From NCBI GenBank assembly GCA_910584295.1, contig CAJTYR010000002.1:1-64000 (forward strand): a stretch of 64,000 nucleotides of DNA. Direction: 5' to 3'. The stretch comes from an uncultured Christensenella sp. GTDB taxonomy: Bacteria > Bacillota > Clostridia > Christensenellales > UBA1242. The notes under the pieces were generated by a model. That model had not been told where the DNA came from. It did not search any database and worked only from the letters and a program-made list of their open reading frames with translations. The translations under genes were made by a program, and so were the position numbers. Positions 6,182-14,519 of the stretch are shown one piece after another (positions within the stretch are counted from its first letter, which is position 1; each line of letters opens with the position of its first letter).

Positions 6182-7543
6182 ATGAAGACAAATTTGTGGG
6201 AAGTTTATAGAGGAGAAAAAAGAAACGAAGTAGAAAAATTTTGCAGTGAATACAAAAGCTTTTTAAGCACATGCAAAACTGAAAGAGAATGTGTCAAATT
6301 TGCTGTCGCAGAAGCTGAAAAGAATGGTTTCAAAAATCTCAAGATTTTGATGGAAAACGGAAAGAAATTGAAAGCTGGCGACAAAGTGTATGCTGTCAAC
6401 ATGGATAAAAATGTTATGCTTTGTGTGATTGGAAAAGAGCCTATTGAAAATGGCATCAATATTGTTGGAGCACACATTGACTCGCCAAGGCTTGACCTCA
6501 AAGCAAAACCACTATATGAAAGTCAAGGCTTTTGCATGATTGATACTCATTATTATGGTGGAATCAAAAAATATCAATGGCTTGCTCAACCCCTCGCATT
6601 GCATGGAGTTATTTTCAGAAAAGATGGAAGTGAACTTTCGATTGTTTGTGGAGAAGGGGATGATCCAGTTTTTGCAGTGTCTGACCTTTTGCCACATTTG
6701 GATCGAAATTCAGCACCAAAAGATGTCAAAGGAGAGGATTTAAACTTGCTTGGTGGAAACATTGGAGATGACAAAGTTGAAAAGGAAAAATTTAAGACGG
6801 CAATTTTGAACCTTATCAAAACAAAAAACATTACAGAAGATGACTTTTTCTCTGCCGAAATTGAAGTTGTGCCTGCTGGAAAAGCTCGTGATTGTGGACT
6901 TGATGGGAGCATGATCATTGGCTATGGTCATGATGACAGAGTTTGTGCTTACACTGGACTTCGCGCATTGCTCGAAGCAAAAAAGCCAGAATACACCATC
7001 TGCAATCTTCTTGTTGACAAAGAAGAAATCGGAAGTGTTGGTGCAACAGGCATGGAAAGCAAGTTTTTTGAAAACACAATGGCTGAAATTATGAACTTGT
7101 GTGGTCAATATAGCGAGCTTGCACTTCGTCGTGCCCTTACAAACTCAAACACTCTTTCAAGTGATGTGACTGCCGCAGTTGATCCAACTTACACGAGTGC
7201 ATACAATGTTGAAACAGACGCTCATTTTGCGAAAGGAATTTCTTTCAACAAGTTTACTGGTGCAAGAGGAAAATCTGGTGCAAATGATGCAAATCCAGAG
7301 TTTATTGCAAAACTTCGAAGATGTCTTGACGAAGCAAATGTGACCTATCAAGCAACTGAAATGGGAAAAGTTGATCAAGGTGGTGGCGGAACAATTGCCT
7401 ACATTATGGCAAAGTATGGAATGAATGTCATTGATGCTGGTGTGCCAGTTCTCAACATGCATGCTCCTTGGGAAATTGTAAGCAAAGTTGATGTCTATGA
7501 AACTTACAGAGCATATAAAGCTTTTTATGGAATGAAAGCATAA
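6182..7543 (+). CDS. M18-family metalloaminopeptidase
   Basis: This 453-aa enzyme removes N-terminal, usually acidic, residues from peptides in the cytoplasm using two metal ions. Family landmarks are GAHIDSPR near residue 97, GYGHDDR near 242, DKEEIGSVGATG near 279, and HAPWE near the C terminus. The start at 6182 is chosen for AAGGAGG eight bases upstream; a slightly longer frame exists without a good site. Length fits the family. The gene is monocistronic, between two terminators. Confidence 0.93.
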   Translation: MKTNLWEVYRGEKRNEVEKFCSEYKSFLSTCKTERECVKFAVAEAEKNGFKNLKILMENGKKLKAGDKVYAVNMDKNVMLCVIGKEPIENGINIVGAHIDSPRLDLKAKPLYESQGFCMIDTHYYGGIKKYQWLAQPLALHGVIFRKDGSELSIVCGEGDDPVFAVSDLLPHLDRNSAPKDVKGEDLNLLGGNIGDDKVEKEKFKTAILNLIKTKNITEDDFFSAEIEVVPAGKARDCGLDGSMIIGYGHDDRVCAYTGLRALLEAKKPEYTICNLLVDKEEIGSVGATGMESKFFENTMAEIMNLCGQYSELALRRALTNSNTLSSDVTAAVDPTYTSAYNVETDAHFAKGISFNKFTGARGKSGANDANPEFIAKLRRCLDEANVTYQATEMGKVDQGGGGTIAYIMAKYGMNVIDAGVPVLNMHAPWEIVSKVDVYETYRAYKAFYGMKA

Positions 7544-7566
7544 AAAAGAGGTCAGAAACCTCTTTT
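7544..7566 (+). terminator. Terminator after M18 peptidase
   Basis: AAAAGAGGT and ACCTCTTTT form a 9-bp stem with a CAGAA loop and a following T-rich tail. Confidence 0.85.
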
Positions 7567-7585
7567 CTTTTTATAGTGATATGAC

Positions 7586-7614
7586 TTGAGAAAAAGTTTG
7601 TTTTGTGATAAAAT
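7586..7614 (+). promoter_or_regulatory. Promoter of tRNA-Leu
   Basis: TTGAGA (7586-7591), 17 bases, TAAAAT (7609-7614), ending eight bases before the tRNA. Confidence 0.65.
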
Positions 7615-7622
7615 ATCTCTAT

Positions 7623-7704
7623 GCGGATATGGTGGAATGGCAGACACGCGAGATTTAGGTTCTCGTCCGAGAGGGTGGAGGTTCAAGTCCTCTTATCCGC
7701 ACCA
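7623..7704 (+). tRNA. tRNA-Leu (TAG)
   Basis: The 82-nt class II tRNA has a long variable arm, anticodon TAG and encoded CCA. It is followed 33 bp later by the aldo/keto reductase gene with no clear terminator between, so co-transcription is possible. Confidence 0.92.
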
Positions 7705-7737
7705 CACTTTGTAAGTAGATTTTGAGGGAGGATTTTT

Positions 7738-8619
7738 ATGCTTAAAACAAGAAATGGAAAAGAAATTTCCAAGATTGGAATTGGAACTTGGACAATAAAG
7801 AAAGATAATATGCAAAAAGAAATTGATGCTCTGAAATATTATGTTGATATGGGGGTGAACTATATTGATGTTGTGTTGGCTTATGATAGTGGTGAAACGC
7901 TCGATGTTATTTCAAACTTTTTGAAGAAAGTGAAAAGAGAAGATATCTTTGTTAATGCTTTCATAACGCATGGATGTAAAAATATAGAAGATGTGGAAAC
8001 TCAAGTTAAAATTTATTTGGCTAAACTTCAGACAAACTATTTAGATTGCGTCACTTTGCATAGTCCCGCAGTTTTGGGTTTTGAATTTGAAAAATATGTC
8101 GACGAAATCTTAAGATTGAAAGAAAAATACAATATTTTAAACATTGGTTACAGCAATCTCTCACCAAAGCAATATGAACAAGTTAAACAACACATGAACT
8201 TTTTTGAAGGCTTATATAATCTTGAGAATAAAATAAACGATGACAATGGAATAATTGAGAAATGCTTGAAATATGATATTGCATTTTATGCTTATCAACC
8301 ACTTAGAAGAAATAGGACTGCTAAGCAAGAATATTCAGAAGTGGTTTCACTTGCAAAACAATATGGCAAATCTCAAAATCAGATTTTGATAAATTGGATG
8401 ATTAAGCATAAGAAAATTGGTGTCTTGATTAAATCTAGCAACCAAAAGCACATTGACGAAAATTTGGCTTCATTAAATTTTGATATGAAAAAAAGTGATT
8501 ACGAGATATTAGACAAATTTAGAAATGTTGAATTTGACAAAATTCCATTCTCTTATGTAAACGAAGAGGGGAAGATTAGGATTGACCAAATTCCAAATCA
8601 ACCGATCGGAGTGTTGTAA
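7738..8619 (+). CDS. Aldo/keto reductase
   Basis: The 293-aa protein is an NAD(P)H-dependent oxidoreductase of the AKR superfamily with a TIM-barrel fold. It has the N-terminal GIGTWTIK strand, VNYIDVVLAYDSGE with the catalytic Asp and Tyr, VTLHSP with the active-site His, and the cofactor-binding IGVLIKSSN segment. GGGAGG lies seven bases upstream of the ATG. The tRNA-Leu gene is immediately upstream. The substrate is not predictable. Confidence 0.9.
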   Translation: MLKTRNGKEISKIGIGTWTIKKDNMQKEIDALKYYVDMGVNYIDVVLAYDSGETLDVISNFLKKVKREDIFVNAFITHGCKNIEDVETQVKIYLAKLQTNYLDCVTLHSPAVLGFEFEKYVDEILRLKEKYNILNIGYSNLSPKQYEQVKQHMNFFEGLYNLENKINDDNGIIEKCLKYDIAFYAYQPLRRNRTAKQEYSEVVSLAKQYGKSQNQILINWMIKHKKIGVLIKSSNQKHIDENLASLNFDMKKSDYEILDKFRNVEFDKIPFSYVNEEGKIRIDQIPNQPIGVL

Positions 8620-8642
8620 AAAAGGTATAGTTGTATGGCAAA

Positions 8643-8672
8643 AAAAAGGATACAAAATTTTGTATCCTTTTT
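8643..8672. terminator. Bidirectional terminator between convergent genes
   Basis: AAAAAGGATACAAAA and TTTTGTATCCTTTTT form a perfect 15-bp inverted repeat with T runs on both strands. It serves the AKR gene and the convergent mscS gene, whose stop codon overlaps its edge. Confidence 0.85.
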
Positions 8673-9717
8673 ATTTTTTCTTTTTGGTTGTTTTTGCTTC
8701 TTTTCCACTTTCAACAGGCTTCTTTTTAGGTGGTTTTTCTTCAATTTTTGTTTTTAAATCAGATTTCGCTTTCTTCTTTGCTTTTTTATCTTTCTTTTTG
8801 TGAGTGAAGATTTTGGTGAAAGATTCAAGTGCATTTTCTTCTTGTTCTGGTCTCTCCTTTTCAACTCTCTTTGGCAAACCTTTTCCTATCACTGGCATAA
8901 CAACTTTATCTTTACGTTCTCGCACTTCAAGTTGATTGTATGGAACGGAAATGTTTTTGCGTTTGAATTCGTTGTATACATTTTCAATTATGTAATAGTA
9001 AACATCCCAATAATCACAGTTATCGCACCAGCAGTTTGCAAAGAAATCTATGCTGCTTGCATTCAAAACTTTAAGTCTGCAAAATGGTGCTGGGTCAAGA
9101 TAGACTTTTCCATTGCTTGTCATCACATCTGTGACGATTTTTTTAACCAATTCAACATCTGTTTCGTATGCAACTGAAAATGTGAAGTCTACTCTGCGTT
9201 TTGGATATGCTCCAAGATTTGTCACATTGTTGTTGATGAGATTGCTGTTTGGCATTGTGATTTTTTTGTTGTCAGGCGTGATGAGAGTTGTGAACATGAA
9301 GTTGATGTCAGTGATGTTTCCTTCAACTCCATTTGTGATTATATAATCGCCTTTTTTAAACATGTGACTTGAAATGATGATTATTCCGTTTGCCACATTG
9401 GAGATTGCATTTTGCAATGCCATACCAACTGCCAATATAACAGCACTGCAAGCAGTTAAGATTCCTGTGATTTCGACCCCAAGTTGCGACAATAGCAACA
9501 ATATAAGCACAAGCCACAAAATGAATTTCAATATGGTGCAAATAAATTGCTGTGCAATCTTTTCCATTTTTGTGTGTTTCAATATCTTTCTCATAACAGT
9601 CAACAAAATTTTTATGACAATTATACCAATTATGAGGATTGCGAAAAACCAAACGATATTCCAAACATTTGTTTTGAAATAATTGCAAATATCGTTCCAA
9701 ATTTTAGTCCAATTCAT
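8671..9717 (-). CDS. mscS: MscS-family small-conductance mechanosensitive channel
   Basis: The 348-aa membrane protein releases solutes on hypo-osmotic shock. It has three hydrophobic segments (about residues 15-37, 58-80 and 84-112), the last being the pore helix with a Gly/Ala-rich face (VGMALQNAISNVANG), then a beta domain (FKKGDYI) and a C-terminal alpha/beta domain. The last 60 or so residues form an unusual lysine- and glutamate-rich tail not found in E. coli MscS, likely disordered and cytoplasmic. AAAGGAG precedes the start. Confidence 0.92.
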   Translation of the reverse strand: MNWTKIWNDICNYFKTNVWNIVWFFAILIIGIIVIKILLTVMRKILKHTKMEKIAQQFICTILKFILWLVLILLLLSQLGVEITGILTACSAVILAVGMALQNAISNVANGIIIISSHMFKKGDYIITNGVEGNITDINFMFTTLITPDNKKITMPNSNLINNNVTNLGAYPKRRVDFTFSVAYETDVELVKKIVTDVMTSNGKVYLDPAPFCRLKVLNASSIDFFANCWCDNCDYWDVYYYIIENVYNEFKRKNISVPYNQLEVRERKDKVVMPVIGKGLPKRVEKERPEQEENALESFTKIFTHKKKDKKAKKKAKSDLKTKIEEKPPKKKPVESGKEAKTTKKKK

Positions 9718-9746
9718 ATTTTTCTCCTTTCTTAAATTTCAGTAAA

Positions 9747-9775
9747 ATTATACATTTCGCGTTTTTTTAAGTCAA
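9747..9775 (-). promoter_or_regulatory. Promoter of mscS
   Basis: On the minus strand TTGACT (9775-9770), 17 bases, TATAAT (9752-9747). Confidence 0.75.
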
Positions 9776-9883
9776 ATAAACAAACGAAAAATGTCGAATT
9801 ATTTTTATCTAAAAAGACTATACAAGAATTTTTGTTATATGTTATAATAATTTTAATAAGGTTTCTTTAAGGAAGGGGGCGAT

Positions 9884-10450
9884 ATGGAGAATTTATTTGA
9901 TAAGATTGATTCATTTGCAAGGGAGCAAATTGACATCTATGGCTTGCCACAAAATTTCAACTATGAGGTGGCGAACAGAAAAGCTGAAGAACTTGCGTTA
10001 TCTTGTGGGGGGGGGATTGATCTTGCAAAATGTGCAACTGCACTTATGGACATCAAACTTGGAGAGGCAGTAAAAAACGGAAAACAGCCAGAGCATGTGA
10101 AAATGAGTGCAGACTATGCGCAAGAAATTCTCGATGTGCTTGGAGTGGAGGAAAAGACAAAAAAACTTCTTGTCAATTGTGTGCTTGCTCACCATGGAAA
10201 TGTGCCTTATGAAAGCATAGAAGCAGAGATTGCTGCAAATGCGGATGCTTACAGATTTATTTCTGAAATTGGAGTTTTCACAACATATGGCTTCGCGAAA
10301 AATTTGGGCAAAAATCACAATGAGTCGCTTGATTTTGTTCAGTTTAAACTTGATGAAAAACTCAACATTTTGTCACTTGAAAAAGCAAAGGAAGAACTTG
10401 TGCCACTCTATTACAAGTTGTCAGATTTGATTAAAAAAGCACATATCTAA
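9884..10450 (+). CDS. HD-domain protein with in-frame G9 tract
   Basis: The 188-aa protein looks like an HD-type metal-dependent phosphohydrolase: EHVKMSADYAQEIL, then LAHHGNVPYES and ANADAYRF supply candidate metal-binding His and Asp residues. Exact substrate is unknown. Nine consecutive G (10007-10015) encode Gly-Gly-Gly at residues 42-44 in an otherwise AT-rich gene; one base gained or lost would truncate the protein. A TATAAT (9843-9848) with an extended TG precedes it, and AAGGGGG is the ribosome binding site. The rhomboid gene follows after about 14 bp, likely as one operon. Confidence 0.75.
   Translation: MENLFDKIDSFAREQIDIYGLPQNFNYEVANRKAEELALSCGGGIDLAKCATALMDIKLGEAVKNGKQPEHVKMSADYAQEILDVLGVEEKTKKLLVNCVLAHHGNVPYESIEAEIAANADAYRFISEIGVFTTYGFAKNLGKNHNESLDFVQFKLDEKLNILSLEKAKEELVPLYYKLSDLIKKAHI
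10007..10015 (+). repeat. G9 homopolymer in HD gene
   Basis: Nine consecutive G inside the coding sequence, in frame (ON). It is one of three G9 tracts within 7.3 kb; no G run of 6-8 was noticed elsewhere in the window. Confidence 0.9.
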
Positions 10451-10464
10451 AAAGAGGGGTGAAT

Positions 10465-11574
10465 ATGGAAAAAACGGCAAAAAAGAGAAATTGGTTTCTT
10501 GCATTCTTTGATGACAAAAGCAAGACAAATTTGAAGTGGTGGAATCGAAATTATTTCTATGCTGGGACGATTTTGATTGTTGTAATCAACATCCTCATTT
10601 TTGCGTTTGTAAACAAAAATCCTTGGGATATTGTTGGATACAAGCCTAACGAGGGCTCTTGGACAAGTGTTTTTTATCTTAAACCAACTTTAAGTCTGTT
10701 TTTGAGCAGTTTTTTCCACAGCAATTGGCAACATGTTTTGCTTAATATGTTATGTTACTTTGTGGCGGGCATTTATCTTGAAAGAAAATTTGGAACTTTT
10801 GGTCTTTTAGGCTTTGTTTTGTTCGCTGCTTACATATCTGCAATTGCAATTGGTGCAAATGACCTATCTGTCTATTCTGTAGGTTATTCTGGAGTGAATT
10901 ATTTTATATATTCAACTATAATTTTAGATTATTTTTTCTCATTTCAAAAACATAGAAGAAATAAAACAAATACAGTTTTAGGGGCGATTGTTGTAGCATT
11001 GATTTATTTGGCTATGTGCTTCAGCGGTGGGACGGAAAAATTCTCATTCGCCTTTTGGCCTTATGATTTGGCACACAATATGGCACACTACACCAGTTTT
11101 ATTGCAGGTGGGGTGCTTGCACTCTTTGTTGAAGCGGTCAGATTTGCTTCACTAAGCCATGCACTTAAGCAAGCGGAGATTCGAAAACAAAACTCTGTCA
11201 GCGGGATTGTGATTATTGATACAACAGAGGAAAAACCAAAGAAGAGAAAGCGTTCAAAAAAAGACAAAAAGCAAAAAGAACAAGTGAAAGAGGAAGGACA
11301 AACCAAATCTGAAGAAAAGGTTGCTTTGGGAAAAGTGGAAGAAAAGCCAGAAAAGACCGAAAATGCAATGGTGGAAGAAAAGGTGGCGCAAAAAGAAGAA
11401 AAACCACAGCCACCGATTCAAGAAAAAAAGGTGAGTGCAATACCTGAAGAATTGAAAACTGCACCAGTGAAAAGGACTTATAAAAAGAAGAAAAAGACGA
11501 CCACAAACCCAAATGTGCTTGTGATTAAGCCAGTTGTTGGAAAGCAAACAACAAAAAAAGACGACAAAAAATAG
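10465..11574 (+). CDS. Rhomboid-family intramembrane protease with charged tail
   Basis: The 369-aa protein has a six-helix membrane core that cleaves transmembrane substrates. HSNWQHVLLN (about residue 85) matches the conserved HxxxN helix, GYSG near 139-142 carries the catalytic Ser, and HYTSFIAGG near 207 carries the catalytic His. After the core come about 130 residues very rich in Lys, Glu and Pro, probably disordered and cytoplasmic, echoing the tail of nearby MscS. The start is ATG 10465 with AGAGGGG upstream, rather than GTG 10459. Confidence 0.85.
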   Translation: MEKTAKKRNWFLAFFDDKSKTNLKWWNRNYFYAGTILIVVINILIFAFVNKNPWDIVGYKPNEGSWTSVFYLKPTLSLFLSSFFHSNWQHVLLNMLCYFVAGIYLERKFGTFGLLGFVLFAAYISAIAIGANDLSVYSVGYSGVNYFIYSTIILDYFFSFQKHRRNKTNTVLGAIVVALIYLAMCFSGGTEKFSFAFWPYDLAHNMAHYTSFIAGGVLALFVEAVRFASLSHALKQAEIRKQNSVSGIVIIDTTEEKPKKRKRSKKDKKQKEQVKEEGQTKSEEKVALGKVEEKPEKTENAMVEEKVAQKEEKPQPPIQEKKVSAIPEELKTAPVKRTYKKKKKTTTNPNVLVIKPVVGKQTTKKDDKK

Positions 11575-11618
11575 ATTTTTATACAAAAGTGTGTTGATTG
11601 TTATATACGGAGGATGGA

Positions 11619-12017
11619 ATGAAAGATTTGATGAAAAGCAACATCTATGAATGTGGGGATGAGATTGCCATCGTGGGCAGTTGTCTTAAAGCGATGCAAC
11701 CAAAGGCATACAAAGAAATTGAAAATATGGGGTTGCCGATTTTTGATTTGTGTCTTGAGCAGTCACACATCAACATGGCAATCACAAAAGTTTTGGGAAT
11801 GGTGAGAGCAAAGAAAATCAAGAGAATTGTTTTTGCAAGTGTGGATCGTTCACCTCATTGCACGCAACTTCATTACATTCAAGATGAGATTTTGAAACTT
11901 GGCTTTGATGTGAAGTGTGAAAATTATGTTGCAGTGGATGATCGATTGGTAAAAATCTCAAAAGAAACCATTTCGCTTTCAAAAAATTTGGCTACTTTGC
12001 AAAGTTTAAAGAAATAA
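11619..12017 (+). CDS. Conserved hypothetical small protein
   Basis: The 132-aa product starts at ATG 11619, where CGGAGGA lies six bases upstream; the frame is open to 11598. It has an alternating alpha/beta pattern (IAIVGSCLKAM, GLPIFDLCLEQSH, IKRIVFASVDRSPHC) with four spaced cysteines, suggestive of a small Rossmann-like or redox fold. No family was recognised. It leads a run of same-strand small genes extending to 13.4 kb. Confidence 0.65.
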   Translation: MKDLMKSNIYECGDEIAIVGSCLKAMQPKAYKEIENMGLPIFDLCLEQSHINMAITKVLGMVRAKKIKRIVFASVDRSPHCTQLHYIQDEILKLGFDVKCENYVAVDDRLVKISKETISLSKNLATLQSLKK

Positions 12018-12029
12018 AAAGAGGACATT

Positions 12030-12593
12030 ATGGTCGATTTTTGCAAATTGGGAATTGAAACTTCAAAAGATTTGATGAGTTATTTTGATAAAAATATGCG
12101 ATATGGCTTTGTTTACAGAAAAAAGGTGTTTACTGATAGTGAGGCGGATTTTCAAAAAAATATGGACAAGTTTTATAAACTGCGTGTTGGTGAAGATTTT
12201 ATCAAAAGTGGTTATGGCGTTTGTTGGGATTTTTGTGAACTTGAAAGAGAATTCTTCCTTTCAAAAAAGATTGAACATGAGTGTTATTTTGTCGAGAGTT
12301 TTGTAAATAGACAGGAAGGAGGACCGACTCATACCTTTGCACTTTTCAAAGAAAATCGTAAGTGGTTTTGGTTTGAATATGCTTGGCAATTTAATCGTGG
12401 GATATGGCAATATGCTTCAAAGGAAGAGGCTTTGGCTGATGTGTTGAAAAAGTTTGAAGTATTTTATGATCGTAGACTTTATGATATAAAATTATATAAA
12501 ACAAAAAGATTGCGAAAGAGACTTGACACTTTTCAGTATGTTGAAAGGTGCATCAATGGAGAGAAAATTGATTTGAAAAATTTGGAGATATGA
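12030..12593 (+). CDS. Transglutaminase-like (cysteine protease fold) protein
   Basis: The 187-aa protein shows the spacing of a transglutaminase-like catalytic triad: Cys65 in GVCWDFCELE, His101 in GPTHTFALF and an acidic residue at about 116 in WFEYAW. Members of this fold cleave or crosslink peptide bonds; the substrate is unknown. AGAGGAC precedes the start. Its stop overlaps the start of the next gene (ATGATGA), so the two are translationally coupled. Confidence 0.65.
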   Translation: MVDFCKLGIETSKDLMSYFDKNMRYGFVYRKKVFTDSEADFQKNMDKFYKLRVGEDFIKSGYGVCWDFCELEREFFLSKKIEHECYFVESFVNRQEGGPTHTFALFKENRKWFWFEYAWQFNRGIWQYASKEEALADVLKKFEVFYDRRLYDIKLYKTKRLRKRLDTFQYVERCINGEKIDLKNLEI

Positions 12594-13372
12594 TGAAAGA
12601 ATTTTTTATTGAAAACAGAAAGGGATTGAAGATGGCACTGCGTGTGACGATCAATGAAAAAAATGACAAATTGGTTTTTTTGCTTCATGGGATTGGTGCA
12701 AGGAAGGAATATCCACATATGCTAGTTTTGGAAGAAGAGTTTGCAAAGCATGGCTTTAATGTTGTCAATATTGATGCGACGGATTCTCTCAATGCCAGCG
12801 AGAGTTCTCGGGGGGGGGTGACCTTCAGCGGATTCTATCAAGATTTGGAAGATGCAATTTTATGGACAAAAAGACAAAACTTTTATGTTGAGCCTTTTGC
12901 GCTTGCAGGACAGTCTTTGGGTGCTGAAGCGATTGTTTTGTATACCTGCCAAAATTCTGACAAGGTGAATTTGCTTGTGCCATGTGCTTTTCCTTGGCTT
13001 GACGGAAAAATTGAAGTTCAAAACAACAAAAGGACGAAGGATATCTTAGAGAAAGGTTTTTATGAACAAGTGTCACGAAGCACTGGGAGAATTTTGAGAA
13101 TAAGAAAAAACTATCTTGACGATCTTGAAAAGTATTATTTGACTGATCATGTAAAAAATATTAAGGCGGAGACTCATTTGATTGTTGGGCTTAAGGACAG
13201 CGAATATCATATTGAAAACAATCAAAAACTTTATGAGCTTTTGAATTGTAAGAAAAGCTTGCAATTACTCCCAGATGTTCCGCATGATCTTGCAAATACT
13301 GACGACAACAAGAAGATTTTTATTGAAGCATTGGAAAATGTGTTTGATAAGTTTGAAAATAAAAAAGACTGA
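12593..13372 (+). CDS. Alpha/beta hydrolase with in-frame G9 tract
   Basis: The 259-aa protein has the alpha/beta-hydrolase fold: LLHGIGA near residue 33, nucleophile elbow AGQSLGA with Ser near 108, an acid in GLKDSEY and a C-terminal His in VPHDLA. It is probably an esterase or acylhydrolase. Nine G (12810-12818) encode Arg-Gly-Gly-Val near residue 74; slippage would inactivate it. ATG 12593 is preferred to ATG 12590 for spacing to GGAG. It follows the transglutaminase-like gene with overlap and ends at a terminator. Confidence 0.8.
   Translation: MKEFFIENRKGLKMALRVTINEKNDKLVFLLHGIGARKEYPHMLVLEEEFAKHGFNVVNIDATDSLNASESSRGGVTFSGFYQDLEDAILWTKRQNFYVEPFALAGQSLGAEAIVLYTCQNSDKVNLLVPCAFPWLDGKIEVQNNKRTKDILEKGFYEQVSRSTGRILRIRKNYLDDLEKYYLTDHVKNIKAETHLIVGLKDSEYHIENNQKLYELLNCKKSLQLLPDVPHDLANTDDNKKIFIEALENVFDKFENKKD
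12810..12818 (+). repeat. G9 homopolymer in alpha/beta hydrolase gene
   Basis: Nine consecutive G in frame within the coding sequence (ON). It is the same length as the tracts at 5499 and 10007. Confidence 0.9.
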
Positions 13373-13390
13373 TTCTAATCAGTTTTTTTG
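13364..13390 (+). terminator. Terminator after alpha/beta hydrolase
   Basis: ACTGATT and AATCAGT pair around CT, flanked by A and T runs; it overlaps the stop codon. Confidence 0.75.
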
Positions 13391-13411
13391 TTTTTTACTT
13401 TTAAAGTATGT

Positions 13412-13417
13412 TATAAT
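13412..13417 (+). promoter_or_regulatory. Extended -10 promoter of DUF5131 gene
   Basis: TGTTATAAT gives an extended -10; a weak -35 (TTGTTT) lies 18 bases upstream. Confidence 0.5.
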
Positions 13418-13435
13418 TGCAACAAGGAGTTGGAA

Positions 13436-14170
13436 ATGGCAAGAAATATGTGGAATCCATGGCATGGTTGTCATAAATGCAGCCCGGGTTGCAAAAATTG
13501 CTATGTGTTTTTCCTTGACAAGATAAGAGACAAAGATTCAAATGTTATTTCCAAAAATAAAACAAATTTCAACCTACCTCTCAAAAAAGACAGAAGTGGA
13601 AACTTTAAGATTGCTTCAGGCAGTGAAGTCGCAACATGTTTCACATCTGACTTTTTCTTGGAAGAGGCAGATGCTTGGAGAAGTGAAGCTTGGGAAATTA
13701 TCAAAAAAAGGGCAGATGTTTATTTTCTTATTTGCACCAAAAGACCCGAGAGGATTTTGGAAAGTCTTCCTAGTGACTGGGGAGAGGGATATGAAAATGT
13801 TATTTTGACAGTCACGTGTGAAAACCAACAAATGGCAGAGAGGCGATTGCCAATTTTTCTTGAAATCCCTGCAAGAAGAAGATTTGTTTTTGTTGCACCG
13901 ATTTTGGGAAAAGTCAGTCTTGACAAATTTCTTGAGAGTGGGAAAATTGATGAAGTTGCTGTTGGCGGAGAGTCGTATGACTTTGCAAGAGAGTGCAATT
14001 TTGATTGGGTGAAAGATATTTATTTTTCTTGCAAGAAACATGGTGTGAATTTTGATTTTCATCAGACAGGTTCAAATTTTGTGGTTGACGGAAAGAGATA
14101 TAAAATCAAACATCATGATGAATATTCACAAGCGAAAAAAGCAATGAAGATACTTGAAAATTTATCTTAA
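13436..14170 (+). CDS. DUF5131 (phage Gp37/Gp68-like) protein
   Basis: The 244-aa protein begins MARNMWNPWHGC and contains CHKCSPGCKNCY, a four-cysteine cluster characteristic of the Gp37/Gp68 family, which is distantly like radical-SAM and spore photoproduct lyase folds. VGGESYD and FHQTGS later in the protein also fit. The biochemical role is not established. Start 13436 has AAGGAG six bases upstream. The family is common in phages and gut Clostridia; here it is chromosomal among repair-type genes. Confidence 0.8.
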   Translation: MARNMWNPWHGCHKCSPGCKNCYVFFLDKIRDKDSNVISKNKTNFNLPLKKDRSGNFKIASGSEVATCFTSDFFLEEADAWRSEAWEIIKKRADVYFLICTKRPERILESLPSDWGEGYENVILTVTCENQQMAERRLPIFLEIPARRRFVFVAPILGKVSLDKFLESGKIDEVAVGGESYDFARECNFDWVKDIYFSCKKHGVNFDFHQTGSNFVVDGKRYKIKHHDEYSQAKKAMKILENLS

Positions 14171-14197
14171 ATGTTAAATCGTGCTGCTTTTGTATGC

Positions 14198-14203
14198 TAT
14201 AAT
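14198..14203 (+). promoter_or_regulatory. Extended -10 promoter of TfoX-like gene
   Basis: TGCTATAAT is an extended -10 located 16 bases before the ATG at 14220. Confidence 0.5.
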
Positions 14204-14219
14204 AAAACTTGGAGAAAAT

Positions 14220-14510
14220 ATGGGAACATCAAAAGAATATCGAGATTATGTTTTGGAACAACTTTCACTTTTGGAAGGTGTGACATGTCGTCCTATGATG
14301 GGTGAGTTTTTGCTTTATAATAATGGAACTTTGTTTGGTGGAATATATGATTTCAGATTGCTTGTCAAAATCACCGACACAAACAAAGTTTTTGAAATGA
14401 GTGAAGAAATTCCATACAAGGGAGCAAAGCCAATGTTTAAGCCTGACATTGAAAATAAAAAAATACTGAAAGAAATTGTGCTTGCAACCTGTGAAGGTTT
14501 GAAGAAATAG
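14220..14510 (+). CDS. TfoX/Sxy N-terminal-domain protein
   Basis: The 96-aa protein carries the TfoX N-domain pattern: a short helix (YRDYVLEQLSLLEGV), the RPMMGEFLLYNNG strand, FGGIYDFRLLVKIT and the basic C terminus. In Proteobacteria TfoX activates competence, but stand-alone N-domain proteins in Firmicutes have no proven role. The start has GGAG upstream. It leads a run of at least five same-strand genes. Confidence 0.8.
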   Translation: MGTSKEYRDYVLEQLSLLEGVTCRPMMGEFLLYNNGTLFGGIYDFRLLVKITDTNKVFEMSEEIPYKGAKPMFKPDIENKKILKEIVLATCEGLKK

Positions 14511-14519
14511 GAGAGTTTA

